Assembly (NCBI GenBank): GCA_947683625.1
Contig: CANTUR010000418.1
Coordinates: 2,976,001-3,040,000 of the forward strand
Length of the DNA stretch: 64,000 bases
Direction: 5' to 3'
From: Mallotus nudiflorus
Taxonomy: Eukaryota; Streptophyta; Magnoliopsida; Malpighiales; Euphorbiaceae
Part shown: positions 14,783 to 27,149 of the stretch, in pieces
How positions within the stretch are numbered: position 1 is the stretch's first letter
How the letters are laid out: each line of letters begins with the position of its first letter
The notes under the pieces: generated by a model
Seen by the model: only the letters and a program-made list of their open reading frames with translations
What the model was told of the DNA's origin: nothing
Databases searched by the model: none
Translations under genes and position numbers: made by a program

Positions 14783-15274
14783 GCTGGGCATACACCTCAT
14801 GCTGTGCATCATTTTTAGAACCTTTTCATCCATCTCATCCTCTTAAATTACACAAACCTCAAAGCTGGGACTAATGGAGATCTCTTTAGGGGCCAACTTC
14901 AGTGCAGCTATAGCAACTTCGGATTCAGCGAAGATGGTGATAACCCTTCCTTTATGTGGGAATTTAATTTTTTGGTGAATAGTGGATGGGACACCACATA
15001 GGGGGTGAAACTATGGCCTTCCCAATAAAATGGCAAATGTCACCAAGATATCAATCACGTGTAAGTCAACCCAAACTTCTATAGGTGCCATTTTGACCAA
15101 TGCCCTGAATGTTCCTTCCACAGACCTTTTAGTGTCATCATAAGCCTTGATGACTACCTCAGAAGGCTTTAAGTCGACCATTGTCAACCTTAACTTTGGC
15201 AGAATCTTCAATGGACACACATTAATAGCAGAACCATTGTCAACCATCACACAACAGGTCATTTTTCCCTTCAC
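14783..15274 (-). pseudogene. Tat aspartic protease, broken
   Basis: Minus-strand 15,274-15,011 reads CCVMVDNGSAINVCPLKIL and ends ILVTFAILLGRP, the gypsy-type protease pattern. The active-site triad is D-N-G, where Tat elements usually have D-G/T-G. The tail continues in shifted frames to 14,783, where the solo LTR interrupts it. It would process the Gag-Pol polyprotein. Confidence 0.85.
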
Positions 15275-17108
15275 CTCAGCCTTGATAAATAGAGCTTCGT
15301 AGTGGTCCCTCCCCTATAGAGGTAGGTTATCATTAGAAAATGTTATCGTTCCTTGAGGGGTTTCCATTAGTGACCCAACCATTTATTCTGGGGTAGAGAT
15401 AGTGGAGATTTTTTTCTGATCCAGTGCCAAAACTAGGGCCTCTCTATGATCCCTAGAATGCATAAGTAACTCCCAAACACTGGCAACAACCTCCTCACTT
15501 TGCTTTGTTTCTTCCCCTTTTTCAGAACATTCTGCCTTTTCGAACTCTGACTTGGCAATCTCAAGTTCTTTCCTCTTTCCCTCAACCTTCCTTATAAACT
15601 GGCCTGGTCTACCTCTCATGCTATCCCACAGGTCAATGCATTCCTCGATTTCATCATCAAAGCTCTATATGTCCAAGACGTGCACCTACAATTTGATGGG
15701 TTGTTTGTATGGTTTTAGGTTCTCAGGTTTGGTTTTTAGGGAGTTGCGGGCGACATCCACGAAGGATTTTAGGACTTGCTCCTCCATTAGACAAGTGTTG
15801 ACCATTAAAATGGGTGCATTTGGTGGTGGTACATTTTGGTAATTAGGTAAGGGGTTGGTTTGTGTATTTGGCTTTCTAGTTTCTGGGTCAGTAATCTTGC
15901 CTGAGTCTATTAGGTCTTGGATTTTATGCTTTAATTAGGTGCAACCATCAGTGTTATGTCTGATGGTCTGGTGAAATTTGTAGAAAAGCTTTGAGTTAGC
16001 ACCAGGTAAGGGTTGATGTGAAGGTAAAGGCTGCAGCAGGTTCTTCTCAATAAGCTTATCAAGAACCTTGGATAGAGGGTGTCCTAGATTCAAAAATCTC
16101 TGAGGTTGTCTAACTGCATTAACCTGTACATTGTTGCTTGGTGGTTAGATGGCATGGATCTGAACATTACTGCTCGAACTAGCTCCTTCCTTGCCCCCAG
16201 ATCTTCCTCCAAAGAATTTCTTCTCTTGAGCCAAGTCTGACTCTTTTTGGACTACAAACCTGTACAATTCTTTGAAGCTTCCAATTCCTAAATATTTTAG
16301 CTTTCTAGACAATGCCAGGACACAGCCCTCTATTGCCATGACTAATTGATCTGACTCAGCAGGCTTATGTCTCATCAAAGATAACTTTCCCCTCCAACGA
16401 GTTAAATAATCAGTAAAGGGCTCATTAAAGTTCTTCTTGGTGTTCTATAGATATGTCAATGACACCTTTAACTAAACATTAAGGCCGTATTGCTTGATAA
16501 AAGTGACACATAATTCCTTCCAATCTAATTGAACATATGGTTCCAAGGTGTAGTACTAGTGGATCGGCGATCCTCCAGTGAACTAGGGAACTGCTTAATG
16601 ATCTGGCTCTCAGTCAGCTCGGTGGCTTTCATATAAGTGACGTACTTCTTTAAATGCAAATGGGGATCCTCAGCGCTAGTGTATTTCTTCATATCAGGGC
16701 ATTTGAACTTACGAGGTAGTGGTTCATCTTCCCTTTCCAGATTTAGTTCAACATAATCTAGGGGATGACAATACCCTTCTCCTTCATCATCATCTGCATT
16801 TGGTTCATTGCCTTGGTCATGCTCTTGGCCCACTCAGTTTGCCCCACATCTTTGGTTGGGTTCATATTTGTTCAGTTTGACGGGTTAGCCAGCACCATCA
16901 TGTCATCTTCTTCCCTTCCCCTAATTAGGATTTCCTTATCGAGATCTACCGGGTTGATTGGTGGTGCATTAAATGGCTGAGCTGGCTGATTCTCCCTGAT
17001 GAGCTTAGTAATTTCCCCCATCATCTCCCTCATCATAGGCCGGGTTTCGGCCATTACTTCATCTTTTAACTATGTCTTAAATGCCTCTGGATCAAACCCT
17101 CCTGCCAT
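15275..17108 (-). pseudogene. Tat gag, broken
   Basis: The start is placed at ATG 17,108 (MAGGFDPEAFKT, then a stop). Further on: PMMREMMGEITKLIRENQ, KFKCPDMKKYTSAEDPHLHL (matching the conserved gag block KFKMPDIxKYxGTxDPxxHL), FKELYRFVVQKESDLAQ and a zinc-finger-like FYKFHQTIRHNTDGC, whose first cysteine is replaced by F. An acidic/lysine-rich linker (15,619-15,383) leads to protease. Several stops interrupt it. Gag would form the particle that packages element RNA. Confidence 0.85.
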
Positions 17109-18016
17109 TCTCACTTCTGAATTTCTAACCAAATGACCTGAACTAATCCGGACCCACCCTGCTGAGCTTAAAGGATCTATAGTATTGCAAAATTGTTTGT
17201 TAGAATGATGCATGATGTGTATGCATGATGTACAAGCCCATTTTATTTTAAGAAAACTTAAGAAATGAATAAACACAAAACCAAAATGAGAAGCTTAAAT
17301 GTGCAAACTTTCGCCCTTATTTCTCCCACACGCGTATTCAATAGCGAATATCTTGTCCTAGGATTTTTTGCCTGGGAGTTAGTTATCAATAAGGGATAAC
17401 AAAAATGACATATGCAAGATAAGTCGTAATATGATTTAGAAAAGTAACGGGTCCTTTAAATAAAGCCTAAGTCCATTTCCTATGAGCCAAGATCCTTAGT
17501 AGTATAAACTCATTTATCAAGGCCCACTTAAAATGGGTCATGAATAGGCATGAGAGGCCCTTGTTGACTAGTTTATTTATAATGGGCTTTGTTTGGACAT
17601 GAGGGCCCATTTTACCTTGGATCGCTTTGATGGGCTTAATATTTATTTTAAGGGTCCATTATATGGCATAACACACATGCATGTGGGGAAAATTCCTAAG
17701 GATAGTTGCTAGGTCATTACATGGGCTTGAGTTTTGGTAAAAAAGCTTTGGTTCCCATAATGATATACATCCATTTACATCTCCCCACTCAAGGGTCAAA
17801 CAACGTGGCTTAGTACGTGTTGTGAGTGACAATAATCAAATATTCCACCACTAGGTTTGAGTGAAATGTAGGTAGCGAAGTACTGACTATTGCCGGGTTT
17901 ATTTGGGATTGAAGTGCTCATTGTGTGCAAAATGTGTAGTGAATGAATGAATGCAGGAAGAAATAAGAAAATAATTAAAGGTGATAAAATGCAAAACACT
18001 GGAATTAGTTTCTCTA
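17109..18016 (-). other. Tat untranslated leader
   Basis: Region between primer site and gag, without a supportable ORF. It contains TGGGCC/GGCCCA-rich stretches between about 17,520 and 17,720. The corresponding leader of the right-hand Tat element is at 62,805-63,722 and shares phrases such as ATACGTGTGTGGGAGAAATA (minus-strand reading near 17,330). Confidence 0.6.
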
Positions 18017-18034
18017 TCCCTAGTGGAGTCACCA
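18017..18034 (-). promoter_or_regulatory. Primer binding site of the left Tat element
   Basis: On the minus strand TGGTGACTCCACTAGGGA lies one base after the LTR end. The equivalent site of the right-hand element (62,787-62,804) differs at one position. Tat elements commonly use tRNA-Arg; the tRNA identity was not checked here. Confidence 0.75.
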
Positions 18035-18897
18035 CTGTAGGTGGCGGGGTTTAGCGTGCGCTCAAGTGTTTAGCGACCACGGCACTGTGTGGGCTCGAGG
18101 CCCACTTGCCCACTTGGAAATATGATATAGGTCTTGGGCCTATTTAGAGATGGAGTCGCCACTTGGATAAAAGCCAGGACACACTATACAACAACTGGAT
18201 CCACAAAGGTTCCCAGAAGCTGTCATCAGAGATTGTGTTCAAAAACTGGGTATGAGCCTTTGAATGCTCACCCAACCTTGCGGTTGGCCTCCGTTTGTGT
18301 TTTACGTTTTATTACTTATTTCCTCATTTACATTTAAAATTGTGCTTGCCTTCATTCACTTTCCAAGTTTTATAGTTAAGTTCAAGTTTGCACATTAATC
18401 CAATTTCATGCTTTTGAGTCCTAACACTTAATAAAATAAAATAAATAATAATTTACAACTATACATTCAAAATTAGATGGGGAAAGGGATTAGGGATTAC
18501 AATGCCTTTAGACAAAATAAAAGAATAGTATACAAAAGATAAATCGTACATATACCAAAAGTAAACTAGTAATAAACCATTTACACAAACACAGTGATCT
18601 AAAGGGTTAGCTAATGGAGGCGACTACTCAATGATGAAAATCATCAAGTAATTCCTGCAATAATCATACGGTTAGTTCGTTCTTTCAAAACACGAAATCA
18701 TATATAATAATATTGACAAAGGAATATTCTAAAAAAGGGATTTTCATGTCACAAGCCAAAGAAATCATCAAATAATCAAGATAATCGCCATCATATAATG
18801 AAATAATTATGCGTGAAGATAGAAAGAACATGTGAAGTGAACATCTCACAAAATCTTATAAAGGGAGTAGAATCAAGCAGCTAGTCGACCTGTTAAT

Positions 18898-18972
18898 GTG
18901 GTGATTGCCTCTGTGAAGAGGCGATCTCCTCATTGACAGGGGGCGACACCTCTATGAAGAGGCATTGCTTGA
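18898..18972. repeat. Palindrome array C in the Tat LTR
   Basis: Four units start at 18,898, 18,918, 18,939 and 18,959, all decayed forms of GAGGCGATCGCCTC, with spacers TGTGAA, ATTGACA and TATGAA. The period is 20-21 bp. The third unit has GCGACACC with one base of the central GATC missing, as in the 13-mers of arrays B and D. It lies about 0.93 kb from the LTR start. Confidence 0.88.
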
Positions 18973-19599
18973 TCAACAGGCTAACTTGACTCTCAAAACT
19001 ATTAGACTTCTATCCTAAGCAAGCAATACATGCATACATGCATCCAACAGGTGCCAAATTACAACTACATGCAATAGTTTAAGAGATCAAATCAATAAAG
19101 TAGTATAACAAATGAAATAAACCTAAAATATACCTAAACTATACTAATAACTTAGTCATATGTAAACTAAACACACAAATGATGAAGTTATGAAGATATT
19201 GAGTTTAAATGCAGGTTTTTTACCAAAATGATAGGCCCTCAGAGATGTGTCTTTGGTTATGATCCTTACTAGAGTGTGATTTCCACTTTAACACAAGCTT
19301 TCCTCCTTCCTCTCCTAAAGAAAATGAACTCCTTTGGCATGGACCTTTCCTCTTTTCTTAAGAATGTTTCTTCCTGTGTTTTTCTCTTTTCAATGGTTTT
19401 TTTTCTTTTGCTTTGTAGTCTCCCTTTTTTTTTCTTTTATTCCCTACCTTGCCCATGCCCCTAAGCCTTATAGCTCATTATGAGCCTCCATAGCCTTTTT
19501 CTTTCCCTAAAAAATCTCTTCCTCATGCAAAATCAGGTCTAGGGTATGGGGCCCACACCACTTGGCCACCATGGCTGCAGCTGCAAATGGTCTGCCATA

Positions 19600-19683
19600 G
19601 AGGCGGTGCCTTTATGATGAGGCGATCACCTTTGCGTCAGCTGCGAAAGAGCCAATCACCTCATTGCACTGAGGCAACGCCTC
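19600..19683. repeat. Palindrome array D in the Tat LTR
   Basis: Units lie at 19,600-19,612, 19,619-19,632, 19,649-19,662 and 19,671-19,683 (GAGGCGGTGCCTT, GAGGCGATCACCTT, GAGCCAATCACCTC, GAGGCAACGCCTC). Spacers are 6, 16 and 8 bp; the 16/8 pair repeats the layout of array B. It starts about 223 bp inside the LTR, the same offset as the AATTCCGATCGGAATT array in the right-hand Tat LTR. Confidence 0.9.
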
Positions 19684-19906
19684 TTTGGCCAGGGTCTGTG
19701 CTGGGCCAAGTGGGCCTGGGTTATTTTAGAAAATTGGGCTAAGTTTTGGGCTTTTTAGGCTTTCAAGTCCACTTCCCATTAGAGATTTAGGTTTTGTTCT
19801 TGTATCCAAGTTTCACATTCTCATCATTGGGCTTGACAACAGGCCGATCAAATCGAGCATTCCTAATTCATCCCCTAACATGGGCTAACCGAATCGGGTG
19901 TCTACA

Positions 19907-20330
19907 CCACTATTCTTTATAGTAAAACAATTATCTAGTTCTTCTTTTTTTGTGTTGCTTGTTTCACATCCACTTATGTATACAAATCAAATCTAAAATG
20001 ACAAAAATTAATTTTGGAATTGAATTGCATAAAGTAATTTTAACATCTATCACACTTATGCATATCAAGGTCTTTCTCATAAATGCCACAATCATCTGTT
20101 TAATATTTTTGATATTATCTTACTAAAATTTTTTATGCAAACCATGCAAGGCTAACTAATTATAAACAGGTCACAACAAAAGAAAAGATTAAGAAAGAAA
20201 TTTATGAGAAATTTAAAGATAAGAAAGAGAAGATTGATATTAACAATGAAAAACAAAATGTCATTAGCAACTCAAATCTAGCAAACCTAATAGACAAAAG
20301 AAAGTTATGTTTACCTTTGCATGATCAATC
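19907..20330 (-). pseudogene. hnRNP-like gene copy A: linker exon start and intron remnant
   Basis: Minus-strand sequence homologous to copies B and C. It begins with a piece of the intron around 20,040-20,330 (AAGGTCTTTCTCATAAATGC and neighbours). An acceptor follows near 19,973, then an exon reading VDVKQAT before decay. The Tat LTR begins inside this exon at 19,906, so any RRM2 of this copy would lie left of the window. No exon 1 is seen to the right. The stretch 20,331-20,485 holds nothing I recognise. Confidence 0.65.
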
Positions 20331-20485
20331 TTTACTTACCTTTGGTTTGAACTTTAACAATCACATTTAATCTACTAATATATGTGCTTAGGTGTGTATT
20401 TTAGTTAGGTTTAAGACTGCACTCATGTGTGAAGTTATGGAGCTCAAAATATATCTAATATATGAAGCTAAGGATGCTTACGGGT

Positions 20486-20935
20486 AAGGGTGTAAATGAG
20501 CCGAGTTGGTCGCGAGCAGCTAGGTGTTTGGCTCTATAAAAACTCGTTCAAAGTCATATTTTGAAGCTCATTTAATAAACAAGCCGAGTTCAAACAAACT
20601 CGAATAAAAGCTCGTGAGTCAGCTCGTAATTTTAATGTTTAGTAATTTAATTTTAGATATATAATATATAAATTCGTATTGTAAAAAATATTTTAAAAAT
20701 ATATTATTAGAATAAAATCATAATTTTTATTAAATATATTGTAATTTATTTAATAAATAATTTATTTTTAATTTTTTTATGTATAATTTTAATTTCTAGT
20801 TTGCATTTTTTAAAATTTCTTTAGGCTTGTTTAAGCTTATGAACACCAAGTAAGATAGTGAGCTCTGCTTGTTTATAAATGAACCAAGCCTGAACTAGCC
20901 AAAGCTCAACTTAGCTCGACTCGATTACACCCCTA
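20486..20935. mobile_element. Non-autonomous TIR element (MITE-like, about 450 bp)
   Basis: The left end AAGGGTGTAAATGAGCCGAG and the reverse complement of the right end TAGGGGTGTAATCGAGTCGAG form imperfect terminal inverted repeats, each followed by (A/G)GCTC-rich subterminal sequence. The centre is AT-rich and non-coding. This GTGTAA..GAGCCGAG type of end is common in plant non-autonomous DNA transposons, perhaps hAT-like. No clear target duplication was found, so the family is open. Confidence 0.65.
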
Positions 20936-21022
20936 CTCACAAGCGGCATCACAGTCGTGAGTATTCTCATAAGCCAAATGAGAGCTGAATTCATGTAATT
21001 CGGAGTGGTAATGACCCTCAAT

Positions 21023-21265
21023 GTCATGACCATTATCGTCTCATCATGATTAGGAGCATCCCAATCGCGATATAAAGTAGGAAAAACTCTTTGGACTTCA
21101 AAGAGGTAGTAGCATTCACAAGCGTGGCCAAAGTCATGACATGTTATGTCACGATCGTGACCAACACTGTGAGCACCCATAGTAATCTTTGTAATGACTA
21201 TTTTAGAGCTCCAACGGCTATAAAATTGAAGGTCATGATTGTGACACCTCCCATCATGATCGTGA
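21023..21265. repeat. Dispersed palindromes of GTCACGATCGTGAC type
   Basis: GTCACGATCGTGAC at 21,148-21,161 is a perfect 14-bp palindrome. GTCATGATTGTGAC (21,232-21,245) and CATCATGATCGTGA (21,252-21,265) are about 21 bp apart, and GTCATGAC occurs near 21,023 and 21,133. The architecture resembles the palindrome arrays in the Tat and Athila elements, but the host element here is not recognised. Confidence 0.7.
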
Positions 21266-21640
21266 GCATCATTTTTCCTGCAAAAAGTGAAAGAAACATT
21301 AAATGAAGATAGGGGTTTATTGGAGACTAAAATCATAGCTCCAATTTTCCAGAGCTCTACAAGATCATAATTAAATGAATTATATCATAGACTAGCCAAA
21401 ACTATACTTATAATCACAACAACTAATTTTTGGCTGGATAGTCTATCCCCTTTTTACAATTTACCTAACTATAATCTTAATAGAGTTGGTAAACCAAATA
21501 ATGTATTATTAAATTTTTGGTGTATCAAAACCTCATTAGAGGCAAATACAAAGCATACTTTTTAATAATTAAAAGGTAGAAGAGATAGTCATTATTAGTA
21601 AACCATTAGAGAGGAAGAAAAAAGGTTTTAGAAACTCATG
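21266..21640. other. Unassigned non-coding stretch
   Basis: AT-rich, with no supportable ORF or repeat boundary. It separates the palindromic patch from the pararetrovirus. Confidence 0.5.
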
Positions 21641-21714
21641 GTTTTATTTATCACAGGCAGTGTTTATCTGGGTTCTCTACCTCATACACAAATAAAAAAC
21701 CTCCTTTTATAGTG
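21641..21714 (-). promoter_or_regulatory. Pararetroviral TATA box and poly(A) signal
   Basis: On the minus strand CACTATAAAAGGAGG (21,700-21,714) is followed about 55 bases later by AATAAA (around 21,642-21,647). A TATA box with a poly(A) signal a short distance downstream is the arrangement that gives caulimovirids a terminally redundant transcript. The position, downstream of the RNase H region, is the expected one. Confidence 0.6.
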
Positions 21715-22765
21715 ATGAGGAGCACTTGAATACAAAGGACTAACCTAATCGAAGAACCAATCACGACCACAAAACCAAAAGAAAAGATAAAAGAAAAAAT
21801 GGCCAAGATAAGATAACTACTGACAAAGAATAAAGATACAATAATACAACTGATTTATCAAAAGTAGAATATTTTACTATAGGCCCGTGACTTGGTGACA
21901 AGTTGCCTTCATCTCCATTGTAACTGCTTTCTAAGTCTGGATCTTATGAGTGTCCTGCTAATGGCCTTTGTGGGTCATCTTGAAAATATTCTTCAGTGAG
22001 TTTTGATTATCTGGCTCCAGCTTGATATGTCTCTTCCTAAAATCTTTTGCTTGCCAATAGCTTTTGTCCATATGCTGCTGGATAATTTTCCCATGGTATG
22101 TCTTCAGGTATCTTTGGCCATATCTCTTTTAGAATGATTTCATTCTTTTGGAATATAAATCTGTAAAATTCTTGCTAAGGTGACAAGTCATCAACATCAG
22201 AGATAAGGTAATGAATCATTGAGTGTCTATATGATCCATAACTATTAAAATAGGGGAATGTGGTAAATTCATCTTTTATCTTCAAGAAGGATCTCTAAAA
22301 GACAATAATGGTATAACATTCAATAGTTGGTGAAACCTGTTAAGTGTAGGCTTTATTTGTTAGCCATGACTTCCATCTTGACAAGTTTTGGAACCATTTC
22401 ATGAAAGTTAACAAATGAAGATTTGATGTTAGACCTTCTTCAAGAATATGAATATATCTTGCAAGCTTTAATGGCTGTAAATCAAAAGCAATCCAACAAA
22501 TATGACTGAGATGCCAGAACAAGGTTAGTAATTCTAGTGGCCAATAAAGCTCTTTTTTTGAATTTTGATATAGGAAACTGAAGATGTAAGTGAAAGGATA
22601 GTCTAGATGAAACCCAAGTCTTTCATAAAAATCTAAACTATAATTTCTAATCAGATAAGTCTAGAGTTCAAAAATTTGATGGGTGGCTTTTTGGTTAAGA
22701 AGGTTCATGGAAATGCTTGGGGACAAGTCTGGTGGAATTTCATTTTCAAGGAAATTGGTAATAGG
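21715..22765 (-). pseudogene. C-terminal region of the pararetroviral polyprotein
   Basis: Minus-strand sequence after RNase H keeps long partly open stretches (for example 22,522-22,340) with no catalytic motif. Extra sequence after RNase H is seen in some florendovirus-like proviruses; the function is unknown. Scattered stops are present, especially below 22,340. Confidence 0.5.
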
Positions 22766-24084
22766 TTAGAACATGTAGATTAAAGGACAAACCTTTAATT
22801 GAAAGGATTTCTTGCAAGAGGTTGATGGTTTGCTCAGGAGATCAGGGATAAGGTTGTCTTCTCCTTTGATGTGCTCAACTTCAAAGTCATACTTACTGAA
22901 CCATTCCTTCCATCTTAAAAGTTGAGGATGAGGGAGAGTTTTTCCTTTGAACTTGAGCATCTTTGGGAAAGATGAATAGTCCATGACAATTATGAAATGA
23001 CATCCCACTAGATGGAATTCAAACTTTTTTATTCTATATTTGATTGCTAAGACTTCTTTGAAGGTTGAGTGATAATGGCATTCTTCATTAGTAAAATTTC
23101 CACTAGCATGAGCATAAATTATTTGCTTCTTCTAGCTATCCTCTTCAAGGAGGATTGCTTCCTAAAAATAATCACTAGCATCTATTTAAAGAATTCTATT
23201 TCCTTTTAAAGGAATCTGCAACTTTATGTGTTTCTTTATGTTAACTTTTAATAGAACAATGGCTTTAGTTTGGACTACTGATCAGGATGGAGGATTCTTC
23301 TTTAAAAGGGCCCATAAGGGTGCTATCTTCTTTGTCAAGTAAAGAATAAAATCTTTGAGATAATTAAGTATCCTAAGAAACTGCCTAATTTGTTTCACAA
23401 ACAAATTCTTTTCAAGAAACCTTTGCAATTCTTTTGCAACATAGGGACCAGGGTGTTACTGTCCTTTTTTGAACTGCATTCCCAAAAACTTAATTTCTTC
23501 TTTGCTAATGTGCATCTTTGTGGGTGACAGCATAACTACATATTTGAGTGTAAAATTAGCACGCTGTTTAAGTAAATTCTCATGTGTTTCTAGGTTTGGT
23601 GAGAAAAGAAGTATGTCATTAATATAAATTAGAGCACTGTGTAAGAGAGGCTCATATATTTTGATTATCACCTTTTGAAACAAAGATGGGGCCACTTTTA
23701 AACCGAATGGTAATACATTCCAATGATAATTCTGGTTTGGAATGCAGAACTCGATGTTATATTTATCTTCTTCTTTTATTCCAAGTTACCAAAATCCCGC
23801 CTTTAAGTCAAATTTTGAAAAAATTTTGCTCCCGCCAAAAGGGTGATTAATGAAGAGATCTTTGATAAAGGAAATTTATTATCCTTTAAAAAGAAATTTA
23901 AAGGTTGATAATCAATGACTTTGATCTTTTATTTATGTAGAAGGCTTGACATGCCCATTCTGATTTGGTTGGCGTTATCAGACCTTATTCTTCTAACTGT
24001 TTAACTTCTTTAATCGTAAGTTTCAGGTCTGCGGGAGTCATTCATGGATAAGTGGCCTTCGTAGGATTTACATCTTCATTTTGC
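22766..24084 (-). pseudogene. Pararetroviral reverse transcriptase and RNase H, broken
   Basis: RT is recognised at 23,695-23,456. The catalytic box reads YIND where YIDD is expected, so an active-site aspartate is lost. It is followed by the H-ENLL and LGMQF-type segments of caulimovirid RT. RNase H C-terminal motifs (RWKEWFSKYDFEVEHIKG, then NLIPDLLSKP) are at 23,008-22,766. The intervening stretch is frame-shifted. These enzymes would copy the viral RNA into DNA. Confidence 0.85.
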
Positions 24085-24483
24085 TTAAAGGAAAATAAAA
24101 TGTAAAAATGAGAATTTTTCTATAAAGGAAATGAACATTTTTTTTGTAAACTTAGTATGAATTTGTGCATTGCATTTCTTTATCAAAAACTCATGAATAG
24201 GTTGAAGGTCAAGGGTTGCAATGGTTCTGTTTATGAAAAGGATAGAGGGTTGTGTGGTGAAATGTTTGAAATATTTTTTAAAAGTAAGTTCATTTGGAAA
24301 AATTCTTAGATCTTTTATTTTCCAATAGACATTGAATCCAAGAAGTATGTCTTTTTCAGTTTTCAGGGTAGTTTTAAAGATTTCTCCATTAGCAGTATGA
24401 AAATATTCTGAATGGTTTTTCCAATGCTTTTCAAGAAGAGCTGCTGGGTTGAAAAGGGTTGTTCTGGCTCTAGTATCAATCAA
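24085..24483 (-). pseudogene. Pararetroviral aspartic protease, broken
   Basis: The minus-strand ORF begins at the active-site region. The triad reads D-T-R, where retroviral-type proteases have D-T-G. Following segments fit the N-terminal flank of caulimovirid RT. Its position between coat and RT regions supports the call; loss of the glycine would inactivate it. Confidence 0.7.
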
Positions 24484-24699
24484 GGCTATGAGTTTTATTG
24501 GTTTGGAGTAGTTGGTCGGGTAAATTTTAATAGGGAATAATATAACATGATAGGTTTCATAAGTTAAGGCAATTATATCATTTACAAAAATTGATAATGA
24601 TATTGCAGTGCTTCTTCTTTAGAATCTAAAAATTTTGAATTTGATTCATGGCAAATAGTAAAAATGCATTATGGTGAAGGATCTTCCTCTTCTAAAAAA

Positions 24700-27119
24700 T
24701 GAGACTGAAGGTCTACATTATGAAGATCAACCGCTGTAATTTGCTTGATTTGTTGAATAATCTTTTATGCCTTTTTCTATTTTGAAGGACAATTCTTTAC
24801 AAAATGTCTTTTTTCCCCATAAATGTAAACATCTGTCCATCTTTTGTTTTCCACAAAACTTTCTTTTATTGGAATACTTCCATTTCTTAGGTTTTGCTTT
24901 ACTTCTTTTTCTTTTTAGTTTAAAGAAATGGCACTTCTTTTTGCCTAGACAAACACATTTTTTAGTGTCCTTGCATTTGATCTATAGGTTTGGTTTGTCA
25001 TAAGATAGCTTCCCTAAAGGATTCTTATTACTGCACAAACATATTTTGATCACCTTTCTAGCTACATAATTGTGTATGGGCTTGAATCATTATCTGGTAT
25101 AATAAGTGTCTTAAAGGAACATCTCTAACTTTTTAGTTAGATTGCTGGAGAATTAAAAACATTTTGACAGTAACAATCTCTGGAACAGAAGTTATAAATG
25201 CTTGCTTCAAGCCTAGATTGGCCGTTCCACCCAAAAGATAAAACTTTATGGACATGTTTTGAAAATATTGATCGAAATCTTTTTTTTTGAAAGAACAACA
25301 CTTCATCTAGTAAAATTCTTTCTTGGCAACTTCAAGATCATCATCCCATTTTTCTAGGAACTCATAATGCAAGAATCCCAGAAATTCCTCAACTGATGTA
25401 GCATTTATCAACTGTGTTCTAGCATACACACTGAGTGAAGCAAACCAATTTGCCAAAATTTCCACCATCTTTGCTAGAAAAGCTTCAATAATATTTTTCA
25501 GCTCAACTGTAGGGAGAAGCATTTAACTGCTTATCCAAGCTTTAAACTCTAAGAATCTATTCCTGTATTAAGTGGGACGAATATCATCTAGAGTAAAATA
25601 GCTTCCAGAAGAAGTAGACTAGTGAGAGTCTTGCTGTTAAGGTTAAGCTCGAGATTGTATTTTAGAATCACTTGCTTTTTCTGTGGGATCTCATACTTCT
25701 TCAACGTAAGGTTCTCTATTCCTTGAGGTTTTAGTATTCACTATTAATTGGAAAGGAATTTCATAATCTGACTCAGATGAGCTAGAGTTACTTTGAAAAG
25801 AATCAGCCATTGAATTTTCTTCTATAATAGAATCAATTTTAAAGCTAGGCATAACATTCACATAACATTTTTACAAGAATGAAGAAATTGGATTCATAAT
25901 CATTTGTGGAGGTTTTTCTACATCAATTGACTTAGTGGAAGTTGCATTTTCTCAATGGGTAATTCTCACTGAGAAAATTGGACTGTTTTGTCTCAAAGGT
26001 TTGGTTTTGGAAGGTAGTTTCAAAGGGTTTTTGTTTTTTGAATCCCTAAAATTCTAAAGGTATGTTTAAAGGTGAAGAAACTTTAACAAATAAAGGCTGG
26101 TTTGAAAAGCTAGAGGTTATGTAGGTAGACTGGTTTAGCATTGGAAAAGGGTGGTACAAAAATCCCATTGGGTTTGGAGAAAATAGTTTTAGAGCAGCTT
26201 TTGAAGAATCCCTTTTAATACTCAAGTCTTTTTCAAGCTAAGTGACCTGAGCTTTTAGCTTTTAAATTTCAACTTCTTTCATCTGGATGCTTGTAATTGT
26301 GCCTCTATTACTAACAATGTGCATCAACTCCTAATGTTTTGACTTAATGTATCTTATTAGTTCTATATGAACTGTTCTTATTCGTCTCTTAAAGTCAGAG
26401 AGTCTATTGTCAGTTAGTTTAATATGCTCAGCAACAATATCAAATTTTTCTTTAATTTTCTTCAGTTTTTGATTTTGAGCACAAGCATCATGTGTTTACC
26501 AAATTAAGACTGCCTCATTAGGTATAGTTCTTTGAGGTCTTCCATCAGCATCAACAATATTTGAGTTTAGGTCATATTGTTGTTTGGTTTTTTGAGCACC
26601 AGTCTCTGGGTTTAAAGGTGGAAAATATGAAGGTTAAAATATACATATTTGAGGTAAAGGTTTTAAAATTTATGAGGTTGAAATTAAAGGTAATGGGTTT
26701 TCTTTTTGTACCCATTTCAGAACTTGTTTATAATAGGGTAAGGGTGTTGGTTTAGGTTTTGATGAAGATGGAGGTGTTTTAGGCTTGCAGGTTTCTGGTG
26801 GTAGCTTTTTATTGTTTGGGGTTTTGTTCCAGATAGGAGGAGAGTATGATACAAGATAATCATACTTTCTTGAGGGTTATCCTAAAGTGCTCACCATAGG
26901 ATCATCATCATTAAACCTTTTTTTAAATATTTTCTCACTACACTTCTTGGCATATCTTTTCTTTTTCAAATCTTCCTCATCATCAGAGAAACAACAATCA
27001 TCACAATCATAATAATCAAAGTAATAATGAACATTATGCTTAAAAGCATAGATTGGTACTCCAACATCATCAAAATGGGTTATAGGAACCTTTTCTTCTA
27101 TTTGATAAGAAGAAATCAT
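24700..27119 (-). pseudogene. Pararetroviral coat-protein region with zinc-finger remnant, broken
   Basis: An open piece at 25,522-25,307 contains EFLGFLHYEFLEKWDDD, similar to the conserved coat region of Caulimoviridae. A basic, cysteine-containing stretch near 25,000-24,790 reads in shifted frames like the C-x2-C-x4-H-x4-C nucleic-acid-binding finger. An acidic then basic stretch is at 27,119-26,877. The rest is interrupted by stops. The capsid would package viral DNA. Confidence 0.6.
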
Positions 27120-27149
27120 AAATTGAGTATTGAATACTGTAGGGACTTC

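Larger units (their letters stand above)
18036..19906 (-). repeat. 5' LTR of the left Tat element (1,871 bp)
   Basis: On the minus strand it begins TGTAGACACCCGATTCGG at 19,906 and ends CTACA at 18,036, followed by the primer site. The right-hand Tat LTR begins TGTAGACACCC and ends TCTACA, confirming the limits. It contains two palindrome arrays (C and D). The outer flank is the linker exon of hnRNP-like copy A. Confidence 0.88.

Noticed and set aside
15552..15842. Plus-strand ORF of 96 residues
   Set aside because: It is the complement of Tat gag, which carries the recognisable motifs on the minus strand.
20911..21336. 141-residue minus-strand ORF
   Set aside because: It lies over the palindromic patch, has no recognisable domain, and its His/Asp-rich content follows from the ATGATCGTGA-type repeats.
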